DNA of 64,000 bases from JBLNBN01 sp050260015 (GTDB lineage Bacteria > Bacteroidota > Ignavibacteria > Kapaibacteriales > UBA2268). Under the pieces are notes generated by a model, which saw nothing but the letters and a program-made list of their open reading frames with translations, was not told the origin of the DNA and made no database searches. Positions 54,096 to 63,810 of this stretch are shown in pieces. A program made the translations under genes and the position numbers. The stretch's first letter is position 1. Each line of letters starts with the position of its first letter. The DNA lies in the NCBI GenBank assembly GCA_050260015.1, contig JBLNBN010000028.1:62001-126000 (forward strand), written 5' to 3'.

Positions 54096-55145
54096 TTACC
54101 TGATCATCGCCCAGAGAGAGATCGCCAGGAAGCACACGAAAGAAACCGGGAGCAGTACTTTCCAGCTCGTGTACATAAGTTGATCTACGCGAAGCCTTGG
54201 AAGCGTCCAGCGCAACCATATCTGCAGGAATACGAACGCCATGCCTTTCGTTATGAACCATACGATCTGCCAGATCGGCCCGTTCAGTATATCGCCGAAT
54301 GGAGACTGCCAGCCGCCGAAGAACATTACGGTTAAAAGCGCGGCCACGACGAACATATTTGCGTACTCGGCGAAGAAGAACATCGCGAACTTCATGCCGC
54401 TGTACTCGGTGTGATAACCCGCTACGAGCTCGCTCTCGCCCTCGGGGATATCGAACGGTGTTCTGTTCGTTTCCGCCAGCGATGCGATAAAGTATATCAG
54501 GGACATAACGATCATAAACGGAACGACCCAAGCCTTTTCCCAGCCGCCATAGCCGCCGAGAATGTTCCAATTCCAGAAGCCGCCGCCCTGTTGGCGAATG
54601 ATCTCCTGTATGTTCAGGCTGCCCGCGAGAGTAGCGATCGTTAAAAGCGTAACGGCTATCGGGATTTCGTAGCTGATCATCTGGGACGCGGCGCGCATAG
54701 CGCCAAGGACCGAATATTTATTGTTCGAAGCCCAACCGCCCATGATAATAGCCAAAACGCCGAAGGATCCGATCGCAAAGATATAGAACAAGCCGATATT
54801 CAAACCCGCGGGAATGAATACCGAGCTGAACGGTATCGCTGCGTAAGCGGCATACGCCGCTGTGAACGCTAAGAATGGAGCTATATTAAATAACGGTTTA
54901 TTCGCGCCCGCCGGAGTAATGTCCTCCTTCTGCAGCAGCTTAAGCACCTCGGCTATCGGCTGCAGGACTCCCTTCCAACCGGTGCGCATGGGGCCGACCC
55001 TGTCCTGCATCCACGCCGATATTTTTAACTCGCCCAGGATCGCGACCAGCGCGTAGGGCAGAATAAAGACCAGCGGGAGAGCCGCGACGATTAATAACGT
55101 CCAGACATTCTCGCCAAAGAGGCTATAAACAAAATTATGTTCCAT
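54096..55145 (-). CDS. nuoH: NADH-quinone oxidoreductase subunit H
   Basis: 349 residues with eight helices. The NuoH signatures QDRVGPMRTGWKGVLQPIA and ETNRTPFDIPEGESELVAGY, cut to NRTPFDIPEGESELVAGY, flank the quinone tunnel. It directly follows nuoD, with no nuoE, F or G between. Confidence 0.95.
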   Translation of the reverse strand: MEHNFVYSLFGENVWTLLIVAALPLVFILPYALVAILGELKISAWMQDRVGPMRTGWKGVLQPIAEVLKLLQKEDITPAGANKPLFNIAPFLAFTAAYAAYAAIPFSSVFIPAGLNIGLFYIFAIGSFGVLAIIMGGWASNNKYSVLGAMRAASQMISYEIPIAVTLLTIATLAGSLNIQEIIRQQGGGFWNWNILGGYGGWEKAWVVPFMIVMSLIYFIASLAETNRTPFDIPEGESELVAGYHTEYSGMKFAMFFFAEYANMFVVAALLTVMFFGGWQSPFGDILNGPIWQIVWFITKGMAFVFLQIWLRWTLPRLRVDQLMYTSWKVLLPVSFVCFLAISLWAMIR

Positions 55146-55182
55146 ATCAACTAAGCTTTATTTTTAATTTGTTTTTACTTAA

Positions 55183-56337
55183 TTACCTGTCGACTTCGCC
55201 CAATACGATATCGATCGAGCCAAGTATAAGAATAAGATCCGCGATCATGTACCCTTTGGATATTTCCGGAAGAGCAGCAAGGTTAACGAAGCTCGTGCCG
55301 CGCGCCTTGACCCTGTAGGGCTTTAATCCGCCGTCGGAAACAATATAGAAGCCCAGCTCGCCCTTGGGGCCTTCTGCTTTCGCATAAATTTCGCCTTTGG
55401 GCGGCTTAACTCTCTTGGGGACTTTCTCGCGCACGTCTTCGCTTGCGTCGCCTAGCATAGCTAAAGCTTGCTCGACTATCCTGCAGCTTTGTTCCATTTC
55501 GCGCATACGCACGATATTCCTGTCCCAGCAATCGCCGAGCGTTCCGACTTCGCCCTTGCCTACGCATACGTCGAAATCGAATCTATCGTAAATCGAATAC
55601 GGTTCGGAGCGGCGCAAATCGAACGGGATGCCCGAGCCTCGAAGCACGGGGCCGGAGCATGCGAAGTTGACAGCAACGTCCGCCGGCAGCACGCCGATGT
55701 TGGCCGTGCGCTCGACGAATATCTTATTGCCTATTAACAATTCGTTGACTTCCGCGTTGGTAGCGCGTACGGTCTTAATTATATCAAGGCATTCCGATTT
55801 GAAGGTCGGGTATGCGTCGCGCATTAAGCCGCCGATCCACATATAGTTGTAGAGAAGGCGTCCGCCCGAGAGCTTTTCAAATACGTTTAATATCATTTCG
55901 CGATCGCGGAAGAAATAGAGGAACGGCGTAAACGCGCCGGCGTCCATACCGAAGGTAGCGACAGCTATCTGGTGGTTGGCGATTCGGTTCAGCTCCGCGA
56001 CTATTACCCTGATTAACTCTACTCGCTCGGAAACTTCGATGCCCATGAGCTTTTCCATGCCCATTACGTAGGGCCATTCGTTGTTCATCGAGGAGATGTA
56101 GTCCATGCGATCGATGTATGGAATTATCTGCGGGTAGCCTTGGTTCTCGGCGTACTTTTCAAAGCAGCGATGCAAATACCCAATGTGAGGCACGACTTCG
56201 GTTACGATCTCGCCTTCGAGTTCTACTTCCAAACGCAACACGCCGTGCGTCGAGGGGTGCTGCGGACCGACGTTGAGGCGCATCCTTTCGGTATCGACCC
56301 GCCCAAAATCAACGTCTACAATTTTCTTTTCGCTCAC
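55183..56337 (-). CDS. nuoD: NADH-quinone oxidoreductase subunit D
   Basis: 384 residues, the 49-kDa subunit. Features include NVGPQHPSTHGVLRLEVELE (quinone-site His) and IGYLHRCFEKYAEN, GDCWDRNIVRMREMEQSC. It forms the quinone site with NuoB. It is separate from nuoC rather than fused. Confidence 0.95.
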   Translation of the reverse strand: MSEKKIVDVDFGRVDTERMRLNVGPQHPSTHGVLRLEVELEGEIVTEVVPHIGYLHRCFEKYAENQGYPQIIPYIDRMDYISSMNNEWPYVMGMEKLMGIEVSERVELIRVIVAELNRIANHQIAVATFGMDAGAFTPFLYFFRDREMILNVFEKLSGGRLLYNYMWIGGLMRDAYPTFKSECLDIIKTVRATNAEVNELLIGNKIFVERTANIGVLPADVAVNFACSGPVLRGSGIPFDLRRSEPYSIYDRFDFDVCVGKGEVGTLGDCWDRNIVRMREMEQSCRIVEQALAMLGDASEDVREKVPKRVKPPKGEIYAKAEGPKGELGFYIVSDGGLKPYRVKARGTSFVNLAALPEISKGYMIADLILILGSIDIVLGEVDR

Positions 56338-56372
56338 TTTAATATCCTATAGTATTTTTTCAATTTAATGAA

Positions 56373-56849
56373 TTATTCGGGGACTCTCGTGCCGTGGTAT
56401 TCTTCCTGCACCTTGTAGTCCTTGCGCAGCGGGTAGCCTTCCCAATCGTAGCAGCAGAGTATCCTGATGAGATTCGGGTGGCCTTCGAAGTTAATTCCGA
56501 ACATATCGTAGGCTTCGCGCTCGTGCCAGTTGGCCGTCTTCCAGATGCGCTCGACGCTGGGTATCGTTGGGTTCTCGCGGTCGAGCATGACCTTAACGAC
56601 GAAGCGATGCTTTAGGTTTACCGAATAAAGGTGATAGACGACCCCGAAGGAATCCTTATAATCCATGCCCGAAAGGCAGGCAAGGTAGTCGAAGTCGAGC
56701 TTCGGATCGTCGCGAAGGAATAGCGCCAATCGCTTTAGATCGTCCGCTTTGACCGTAGCGAAAGGATCGGTAAATTCGTCGGTCGTAAAGGAAACTGTCG
56801 AATCCGGGAATTTCGCTTTGAGCGTGTTATATATTTCTTCTGCTTTCAT
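56373..56849 (-). CDS. nuoC: NADH-quinone oxidoreductase subunit C
   Basis: 158 residues. The family signature is NWHEREAYDMFGINFEGHPN, followed by WEGYPLRKDY. This is the operon copy; the detached paralog at 4531-5061 has a longer C-terminus. It supports NuoD and NuoB in the peripheral arm. Confidence 0.94.
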   Translation of the reverse strand: MKAEEIYNTLKAKFPDSTVSFTTDEFTDPFATVKADDLKRLALFLRDDPKLDFDYLACLSGMDYKDSFGVVYHLYSVNLKHRFVVKVMLDRENPTIPSVERIWKTANWHEREAYDMFGINFEGHPNLIRILCCYDWEGYPLRKDYKVQEEYHGTRVPE

Positions 56850-56865
56850 ATTTATATTCTATCTT

Positions 56866-57471
56866 TTAGTTTTTAACCTTTTCGGCTTCTTTAGCTTTGT
56901 CGGCTTCGGCGAGCTGGCGCGCAAAGTCCTTGTTGTGTTGTTCGATACCGGCGATTTCGTCCGCGGAAAGCCTTTGGCGTTTCCCGAAAATCGCCTGGTG
57001 GCTGATCTTTTCCTGCAGCTTCATCATGCCTTCGAGGAAGGCTTCGGGGCGGGGCGGGCAGCCCGGGATGTATACGTCGACGGGAATGATCCTGTCGACT
57101 CCCTTCAGCACATGGTAGCCGTGCTTTGCGTATGGGCCGCCGGTATTGGCGCAGGAGCCCATCGAGAGCACGTATTTCGGTTCGGCCATTTGGTCGTAAA
57201 GTCTCTTAACGCGTTCGGCCATTTTCATCGTAACCGTGCCGCTGATAATTATAAAGTCAGCCTGGCGGGGCGTCGCGCGCGGAATGCACCCGAAGCGCAT
57301 AAAGTCGAAGTGCGAAGCGTTCGCAGCCATGAACTCGATCGCGCAGCATGCGAGGCCAAAGTGCAAGTACCAGTCGGACTTGCTGCGTCCCCAATTGAGA
57401 AGGTCCTCGACCGTGCCGAGTATAATGCCGTCGCTTTCGAACGGCTGGTCCAATCTATCTAATAATCCCAT
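56866..57471 (-). CDS. nuoB: NADH-quinone oxidoreductase subunit B
   Basis: 201 residues. The N2 cluster ligands are visible: GLACCAIEFMA, MGSCANTGG and PGCPPRPEAF. The C-terminus has a charged extension (EQHNKDFARQLAEADKAK and onward), as in NuoI. N2 passes electrons to quinone. Confidence 0.95.
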   Translation of the reverse strand: MGLLDRLDQPFESDGIILGTVEDLLNWGRSKSDWYLHFGLACCAIEFMAANASHFDFMRFGCIPRATPRQADFIIISGTVTMKMAERVKRLYDQMAEPKYVLSMGSCANTGGPYAKHGYHVLKGVDRIIPVDVYIPGCPPRPEAFLEGMMKLQEKISHQAIFGKRQRLSADEIAGIEQHNKDFARQLAEADKAKEAEKVKN

Positions 57472-57474
57472 TGT

Positions 57475-57921
57475 TTACTCCTTAATGCCGGATTTCATTT
57501 CATTTTCAATCTTTCCGCCGCGGGGGATAACGAGATCCTCCATCTTAGGAATGTACGGCTTCGGCCGATCCCATTCGAGATAGCCCTTCGCCCAATCGTA
57601 AACCAATCCCAACATCAGTATCGTAACGAAAATCACCATGGCAAGGAATGCGTACCAACCCAATCCTTTGAATACAGTCGCCCAAGGGAATAACATTACA
57701 AGCTCTACGTCAAATATTATAAACGCGAGCGCGACGAGGTAAAATCGTGTGTTAAACCTTACCCAGGGGCTGCCGATCGGCACTTCGCCGGACTCGTAAG
57801 TGGACAGCTTTTCCTTCGTCGGATGCTTCGGACGGACTAACGCGGAAACAAAGATTCCCGCCCCGACAAATACGACTCCGATAATCAGGAAGATGAGTAC
57901 AACGCCAAAATCCGTTAACAT
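57475..57921 (-). CDS. nuoA: NADH-quinone oxidoreductase subunit A
   Basis: 148 residues, somewhat longer than usual because of a charged C-terminal tail. Three helices, with the loop KLSTYESGEVPIGSPWVRFN and IFDVELVMLFPWA as in NuoA. It is the first gene of the operon and starts at ATG 57921. Confidence 0.94.
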   Translation of the reverse strand: MLTDFGVVLIFLIIGVVFVGAGIFVSALVRPKHPTKEKLSTYESGEVPIGSPWVRFNTRFYLVALAFIIFDVELVMLFPWATVFKGLGWYAFLAMVIFVTILMLGLVYDWAKGYLEWDRPKPYIPKMEDLVIPRGGKIENEMKSGIKE

Positions 57922-57954
57922 AACATTATCTCATTTTTCAAGTTAAAACAACAG

Positions 57955-57986
57955 CAAAAATAACAAAAAATTTGTACAATAAGAAA
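57955..57986 (-). promoter_or_regulatory. Possible nuo operon promoter
   Basis: On the minus strand TTTC, 20 bases, then TATTTTTG, about 34 bp before the nuoA ATG; one mismatch to the TTTG element. Confidence 0.45.
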
Positions 57987-58109
57987 TTAGGATAAAACAA
58001 TCTGATATTTTGAATTATTAGGCGCAACTAAATATCATAAAATAAAAGATAATTATGATTAATGCGTCTGATGTTTTACATTAATCTTTAATTAATAAAG
58101 AGGCATGTT

Positions 58110-58835
<726 letters not shown>

Positions 58836-58838
58836 AAG

Positions 58839-60122
58839 ATGAGTATTTTTTCCGTAATTCCATTCGTATTGATGTTGGGGGCGATCGCCGTTCTGCCGAT
58901 CGCCGCCCCTAAATTTTGGCATAGCAACCGCAATAAACTTTATGTTTCGCTCGCGCTCAGCCTTCCCGTTTTCATCGGGATGCCCCTCGCCGGCGAATTG
59001 GTCGAGCTCGAGCACACGCTCCTGTTCGATTATGTTCCGTTTATTTTCCTGCTCGGCTCGCTTTTTATTATTACCGCAGGAATAAGAATACAGATAAATC
59101 GCCGCGCGAACGCTTGGATAAACACAATTCTCTTGGCAACCGGAGCCGTTCTCGCCTCGATTATCGGCACGACAGGAGCCTCGATGCTCCTTATACGACC
59201 GTTATTAGATCTAAATCTTAGAAGGAAGCGTAAGGTTCACACCGTTCTCTTCTTTATAGCAATCGCGGCAAATTGCGGAGGGCTTTTAACCCCTATTGGC
59301 GATCCGCCGCTGTTCCTGCTGCACTTGCGGGGCGTCCCATTCTTCTGGTTTATGAAGATGTTGCCTGAGTGGTTCGTTATTAATCTAACGCTGCTCGCGG
59401 TTTACTTCGTTTACGATTTCTGGACGTGGAAAAAGAAGGAGGAATACGAATACATTAACTATCATAGGACGAGGCCTTTTAGGATATCCGGCTGGGGGAA
59501 TGTTGGATTATTAATTCTCGCCGTGCTGACTATCGCTTTCGTAAACGAGCATAACATCCCCTTCCTTGGGACAAATCCCTATTTCGCCTTCGCCCGGGAG
59601 ATCATTCTCGGCGCGCTGGCCTTAATATCGCTCAAAACTACTTCGGCGGAGATCCGCATCGAGAACCGCATCGATTGGGACCCGATTTACGAGGTGGCGT
59701 ATCTCTTCTTTGGGATATTTGCCACGATGGCGCCCGCGCTGCTCTACCTGCGCGAGGTAGCCCCGACGCTCGGGATTAACTCCACGGGAAAATACTACTT
59801 CTTTACCGGCGCGCTTAGCTCCTTCCTGGACAACACGCCGACCGCCGCGACGTTTTATTCCGTCGCTCTCGGGGCGCTTCCCGGGCATGGCAGGGATTTG
59901 ATAGCCGGCGTGCCGGAGCATTTCCTTTTGGCGATAAGCCTTGGCGCCGTGCTCTTCGGTTCGCTGACGTACATCGGCAACGGCCCGAACTTTATGATAA
60001 AATCAATCGCGGAGAACGAGGGCGTCCCGATGCCCCAGTTCTTCGAGTACATGTACAAGTTCTCGCTGATATTCCTCCTGCCGCTGTTCATTCTAGTGGG
60101 GATATACGTGCTGGGTATATAG
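58839..60122 (+). CDS. Sodium:proton antiporter-like membrane protein (NhaD/CitMHS type)
   Basis: 427 residues with about 11 helices. The segment ANCGGLLTPIGDPPLFLLHL and SSFLDNTPTAATF match the NhaD/ArsB-type ion transporter superfamily, in which these discontinuous helices form the ion site. It probably exchanges Na+ for H+. The gene starts 3 bp after the sod stop codon, so the two are cotranscribed. Confidence 0.82.
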   Translation: MSIFSVIPFVLMLGAIAVLPIAAPKFWHSNRNKLYVSLALSLPVFIGMPLAGELVELEHTLLFDYVPFIFLLGSLFIITAGIRIQINRRANAWINTILLATGAVLASIIGTTGASMLLIRPLLDLNLRRKRKVHTVLFFIAIAANCGGLLTPIGDPPLFLLHLRGVPFFWFMKMLPEWFVINLTLLAVYFVYDFWTWKKKEEYEYINYHRTRPFRISGWGNVGLLILAVLTIAFVNEHNIPFLGTNPYFAFAREIILGALALISLKTTSAEIRIENRIDWDPIYEVAYLFFGIFATMAPALLYLREVAPTLGINSTGKYYFFTGALSSFLDNTPTAATFYSVALGALPGHGRDLIAGVPEHFLLAISLGAVLFGSLTYIGNGPNFMIKSIAENEGVPMPQFFEYMYKFSLIFLLPLFILVGIYVLGI

Positions 60123-60140
60123 GACTGGACAAAGTAAAAT

Positions 60141-60174
60141 GAAGAGGGCGAACTCTCGCGGGTCCGCCCTCTTC
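60141..60174 (+). terminator. Intrinsic terminator after the antiporter gene
   Basis: Stem GAAGAGGGCG with CGCCCTCTTC; it can serve both convergent genes. Confidence 0.7.
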
Positions 60175-60195
60175 TATAACTATTACGCACAATTG

Positions 60196-62478
60196 TTAAT
60201 CGATAATTACCGTTTTTGAACCTATTGAATTGCCGATCCTGAGAAGGATAATGTAGGCTCCAGGAGGCAGCTTGCCGGGGGTCCATCTCAATTCCGCTTG
60301 TCCTACCGCTTTCGGGATTATCGTATAACCTGAATTTACTTGTGCTCCCCTTGCGTCATAAGCCGCAAAGCGCGTATTTTCCAATGGGTCCGACGATATC
60401 CATTCTAGCTTAAAGTCAAATTCACCTTCGACCGAGGCGGCCATCGGCCCGGTAATGGATATTTCTTCCCTGCGATCCTGCGCACTTTGTTCCTTTACGC
60501 CCGTATAGCCTTTCGGCCATGCCAGGAAAGTCGCGGAGCTGCCCATGAGCGAATCGGTCGCCGCCATAAAGTAAAGGGAGTCATCGCGCGAATTGTAAAC
60601 TACAGGAATGCCGTAGCGTTTCAAATTTACATATTCCCAAGTTACAAGGTCGGCGTCGGGGTCGGCTATGGATATCAGGCCCGTCGTTATGTTCGGCTTT
60701 GTAAACTGGTAAAAACCGATGTAATACTTCCCGTTTAAGTAAATAGGTCTTAAGGTTCGGGATGTGTCTTTATTAAGGATCAATCGCCCTGTTTTCTTTT
60801 TTACGTCGAACTTATACAGGTAAGAATTCCAATCGACAATAAAAGAATTATTAAGACATGTCATCATGGACGGACGATTATTCTTAAGAATCGGGTCTGT
60901 CGGAGCTGAAAAGTCCTTATTCCAGTTTTCACCTCCGTCCGTCGAGGAATATACTGAAAAAACTCCGTCCCCATCAACGCTGTCCTTGCCCAAAGCGTAG
61001 ATCGTATCGCCGTCGACAAAGGCTGAAAATAATATCCTGCGTTCCAGGTTAACCTGCTTTTGTACGTTTAGAGTATCGTCCATTTTAAATATCATGGCCC
61101 ACCAACCGAACTCATAGATGCCAGAAGAGATCCATAAAGGTTGATCTTTGTATTTCAAATGTATCGGATAGAAATTTTCACGATATAAGTAATATTCGCT
61201 TTTAGACTTTGTGGTCCTACCGCCGTCGTTGGTGTAGATTATATTCTCCTGTCCGAGGTAATTTGGCTCTACATGTATAAAACCGTTATTCTTATCGAAG
61301 AACATATAACCGCCGTTAGAATTTTGAGGAAAATAAAAATCCATATTTTTTGAAATTTTTCCTATATAATTCTCCTGCGGCAGCCAGGTCGCGCCCCCGT
61401 CGTCGCTATGGTAAAAAAGTCCATAGTTCCCAACAGCCCGCAATTCTTTGCTATTAAACGCAAACGCGTCCAACCAAAATGACCCGCTGTGTGAAATTAA
61501 TTTCCAGTTTAAGCCCGCGTTATAGGAGATATATATTAAACTATTCTTCCCTACGCCTATAAGCGTATCTTTTGAGATACGATTCAGGTTAGTAAAGGAT
61601 AATTCGTTAATAAAGCCCTTATCTACGCCTGTATTAACTTTTTTATAGCTTTCATCGGTTTTATCAAAATACTCGAAATAGAGCAAATCCAAATGATCAG
61701 TTTGCGGGGCTGAATGAATTGCATATAAGCTTCCATCGTTTGGAGCTATAGCCGCCTTGCTAAGACCGATTCGAGATGCGACTTTAGTTATCGAATTCGT
61801 TAAGACGTTCACTCTAAACAGAATGTCGTCAATAACGAAATAAGCCCTGACGCTATCGTCCGAGACAATGGAACTGATCGGTTCGCAATCCTGGCAAACT
61901 CCGAAGGATTTGAGAGAGAGCGTCGTTTTCTCGTCGCTATCCATGTTTATAATTGCTATCTTGCTTTCCCACTCGTTGCAAACCAGCTTATTGCCTACGA
62001 CAGCAAAGCTTTTGGGGAAGTAACTATTGCTGATCTCATAGTCTTTAATCTTGTTCAAATGAACGTCGTAGACATTTATCCTACCCATATTCAATGCATA
62101 CAAAAGGCCGTCTTTTTCAATCAATTGTGAAAACCAATTATTTTCACCAAGATCCACCGTTGTCCAGCTTGCCCCGTTATCCCCGGAGATTATGCCGTAA
62201 CGATGTTTGCATAATCCTATGTATTTTGGGCCTATATTGACTATGTTTAGGATATTCAGGGAATCATTCAGAGCAATTCGCTCCCAATCAGCGCCGCCGT
62301 TTGTAGACTTAATAATAATACCGCCCTCGCCGTAGACCAGCATCGAAGCGCCGTTATAAGCGGAGCCGTTGTAATTGGTAGTTACGCGGGTTAAATCCAG
62401 ATCTCCGTAGAAAGGCGTATCGGCAAATGCGTATAAGAAATATAGGGGACTAAAAAGCAAAATAAAAAGCAATTTCAT
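60196..62478 (-). CDS. Secreted Asp-box (BNR/YCF48-like) protein with C-terminal sorting-like domain
   Basis: 760 residues from the ATG at 62478, which has AAAGGAATT upstream and starts a signal peptide (LLFILLFSPLYFLYAFAD); the ATG at 62571 would add an unlikely leader. Several Asp-boxes (STNGGADWE, SGDNGASWT, SDDGGATWL, STDGGENWN, SYNAGLNWK) predict a beta-propeller. The last 90 residues, ending LPPGAYIILLRIGNSIG, look like a FlgD/T9SS-type C-terminal module. It resembles the 14365-16521 protein in plan. AT-rich sequence and the adjacent repeat cluster suggest a shared history. Confidence 0.8.
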   Translation of the reverse strand: MKLLFILLFSPLYFLYAFADTPFYGDLDLTRVTTNYNGSAYNGASMLVYGEGGIIIKSTNGGADWERIALNDSLNILNIVNIGPKYIGLCKHRYGIISGDNGASWTTVDLGENNWFSQLIEKDGLLYALNMGRINVYDVHLNKIKDYEISNSYFPKSFAVVGNKLVCNEWESKIAIINMDSDEKTTLSLKSFGVCQDCEPISSIVSDDSVRAYFVIDDILFRVNVLTNSITKVASRIGLSKAAIAPNDGSLYAIHSAPQTDHLDLLYFEYFDKTDESYKKVNTGVDKGFINELSFTNLNRISKDTLIGVGKNSLIYISYNAGLNWKLISHSGSFWLDAFAFNSKELRAVGNYGLFYHSDDGGATWLPQENYIGKISKNMDFYFPQNSNGGYMFFDKNNGFIHVEPNYLGQENIIYTNDGGRTTKSKSEYYLYRENFYPIHLKYKDQPLWISSGIYEFGWWAMIFKMDDTLNVQKQVNLERRILFSAFVDGDTIYALGKDSVDGDGVFSVYSSTDGGENWNKDFSAPTDPILKNNRPSMMTCLNNSFIVDWNSYLYKFDVKKKTGRLILNKDTSRTLRPIYLNGKYYIGFYQFTKPNITTGLISIADPDADLVTWEYVNLKRYGIPVVYNSRDDSLYFMAATDSLMGSSATFLAWPKGYTGVKEQSAQDRREEISITGPMAASVEGEFDFKLEWISSDPLENTRFAAYDARGAQVNSGYTIIPKAVGQAELRWTPGKLPPGAYIILLRIGNSIGSKTVIID

Positions 62479-62908
62479 AATAATTCCTTTTAATAATAAG
62501 CTAACGGCGTTTCTAATTTTCAATATAGCAGGTGAAGCAGCCACAAGCGATATGTGGGCATAGACACACAATTAATATGTCGTACCTAAAGGTAAAGAAC
62601 GCCGAGATTAATAAATCTTTTTTTGTCAATTTAGCGAAGACAAATATGCCTAATCAATAATTTTCATAAATTTACCATTTCGATTTTTTAATATAAAAAA
62701 AAAAAAAATGAAATTGCCATCAATTAAATATCAACAATTGTTCCTTTTTTAAGAAATATAGAGCGCTTGTATATCAGCGACGGCAGTTTCTTATACGGCT
62801 CGTCAGGATTTCTGAAGCGTATTAATTCGTTTCGCTTCGATTAGCTTTGCGGTCGCGATCGTAAATCTGATGGCCAGTTTCGCAGCAGGTGAAAGTTTGT
62901 AGAGAGAA
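62479..62908. other. AT-rich spacer without recognisable gene
   Basis: No gene, tRNA or clear promoter was seen; it contains a 14-base A run near 62696-62709. Confidence 0.5.
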
Positions 62909-62965
62909 AGCCTGTCGAAGCGCCCGGATTTTTCCTTTGCCGTACCCTTCGACGAGGCTCAGGAT
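62909..62965 (+). repeat. Dispersed palindrome, family 3, diverged copy 3
   Basis: It shares AGCCTGTCGAAGCGCCCGG and CCGTACCCTTCGACGAGGCT with 16681-16745. Confidence 0.7.
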
Positions 62966-62975
62966 ATGTTCACTC

Positions 62976-63040
62976 ATCATTCCCGATCTCCGCATGGGAA
63001 TGCATTACGAACGCTCCGCGTTCATTTCTTTGCCGGTCGC
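62976..63040 (+). repeat. Dispersed double-hairpin repeat, family 2, copy 3
   Basis: It shares GGGAATGCATTACGAACGCT and GCGTTCATTT with copies at 14298 and 16568. As at 16.6 kb, a family 3 palindrome lies beside it. Confidence 0.8.
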
Positions 63041-63083
63041 TCCCCCGGCCTCGCCCCGGCAGGATGGTTTGTCGCAAAATATA

Positions 63084-63125
63084 AAAGCAAAACGCTCCCG
63101 CAAGCCGTTAAGCCAGCGGGAGCGT
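63084..63125 (-). terminator. Intrinsic terminator after the rubrerythrin gene
   Basis: Stem ACGCTCCCGC with GCGGGAGCGT, followed by TTTTGCTTTT on the minus strand. Confidence 0.7.
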
Positions 63126-63145
63126 CAAGTAAATCGGCTAATAGT

Positions 63146-63772
63146 TTAAGAGCGGAATTCTTCGAATTTCGTGCGGGAGGTGCGGCAGAAGTCGCAGGAG
63201 CCCTTTAGCGTGTTCGCGTTATACGTGTTGCCGCAGACGGGGCATACGTACCATTCGACCGGGATAGTTTTATCCATCCCGACTGCCATTTTGTTCAGGA
63301 CCTCGGTGTAAAAGTCCCGGTGCTTCTTTTCGGTATCCAGAGCCCATGTAAACGTTTTGCGGGCGTCGGCGATATTCTCCTCGTTGCCGACCTTAATGAA
63401 TTCGGGATACATCACGTTCGCCTCGTACGTTTCGCCCTTAATCGCGTCGCGGAGGTCTGCGGTCATGTCGCCGGTTGGAACTTCCTTTATCTTTGCTTTA
63501 CCGACTTCGACGCCAAGTCTTTTAAGGACTTTCTTGTGGTTGGCGGCATGAATCGCTTCGGCGCGGGAAGTGGCGGAGAACATAGCGGCAATTTGAGTTT
63601 TTCCTTCCGCGCGCGCCTGTTCGGCAAATTTCGCGTACTTAGCGCTGGCGTTGGATTCGCCTTCGAAGGCGGTCTTTAGGTTCTCAATCGTTTTTAGGTC
63701 CTTTTGGATGCCGCAACCAGCGGCAAACCCGCCAATTAATAACGCGATTAGTAAGTAGCTGAATTTCTTCAT
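63146..63772 (-). CDS. Lipoprotein rubrerythrin
   Basis: 208 residues from ATG 63772 (AGGAATTT upstream); a longer ATG at 63865 is rejected because the lipoprotein signal (YLLIALLIGGFAAGCGIQ) would be internal. The four-helix ferritin-like domain holds the di-iron EExxH-type ligands (EGESNASAKYAKFAEQA, EAIHAANH, GETYEANVMYPEF, DTEKKHRDFY), and the C-terminal rubredoxin domain has CPVCGNTY and CDFCRT. Rubrerythrin reduces peroxide. A lipid-anchored, extracytoplasmic version is unusual. Confidence 0.88.
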   Translation of the reverse strand: MKKFSYLLIALLIGGFAAGCGIQKDLKTIENLKTAFEGESNASAKYAKFAEQARAEGKTQIAAMFSATSRAEAIHAANHKKVLKRLGVEVGKAKIKEVPTGDMTADLRDAIKGETYEANVMYPEFIKVGNEENIADARKTFTWALDTEKKHRDFYTEVLNKMAVGMDKTIPVEWYVCPVCGNTYNANTLKGSCDFCRTSRTKFEEFRS

Positions 63773-63810
63773 AAATTCCTCGGAATAATTAATGGATAAA
63801 ATCAATTCAC

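Noticed and set aside
62479..62571. Longer start for the second Asp-box protein
   Set aside because: It would place 31 residues before a normal signal peptide that has its own ribosome site.
62696..62709. Run of A as a possible control element
   Set aside because: It lies in a gene-free AT-rich spacer with no frame across it, so no phase-variation role can be argued.
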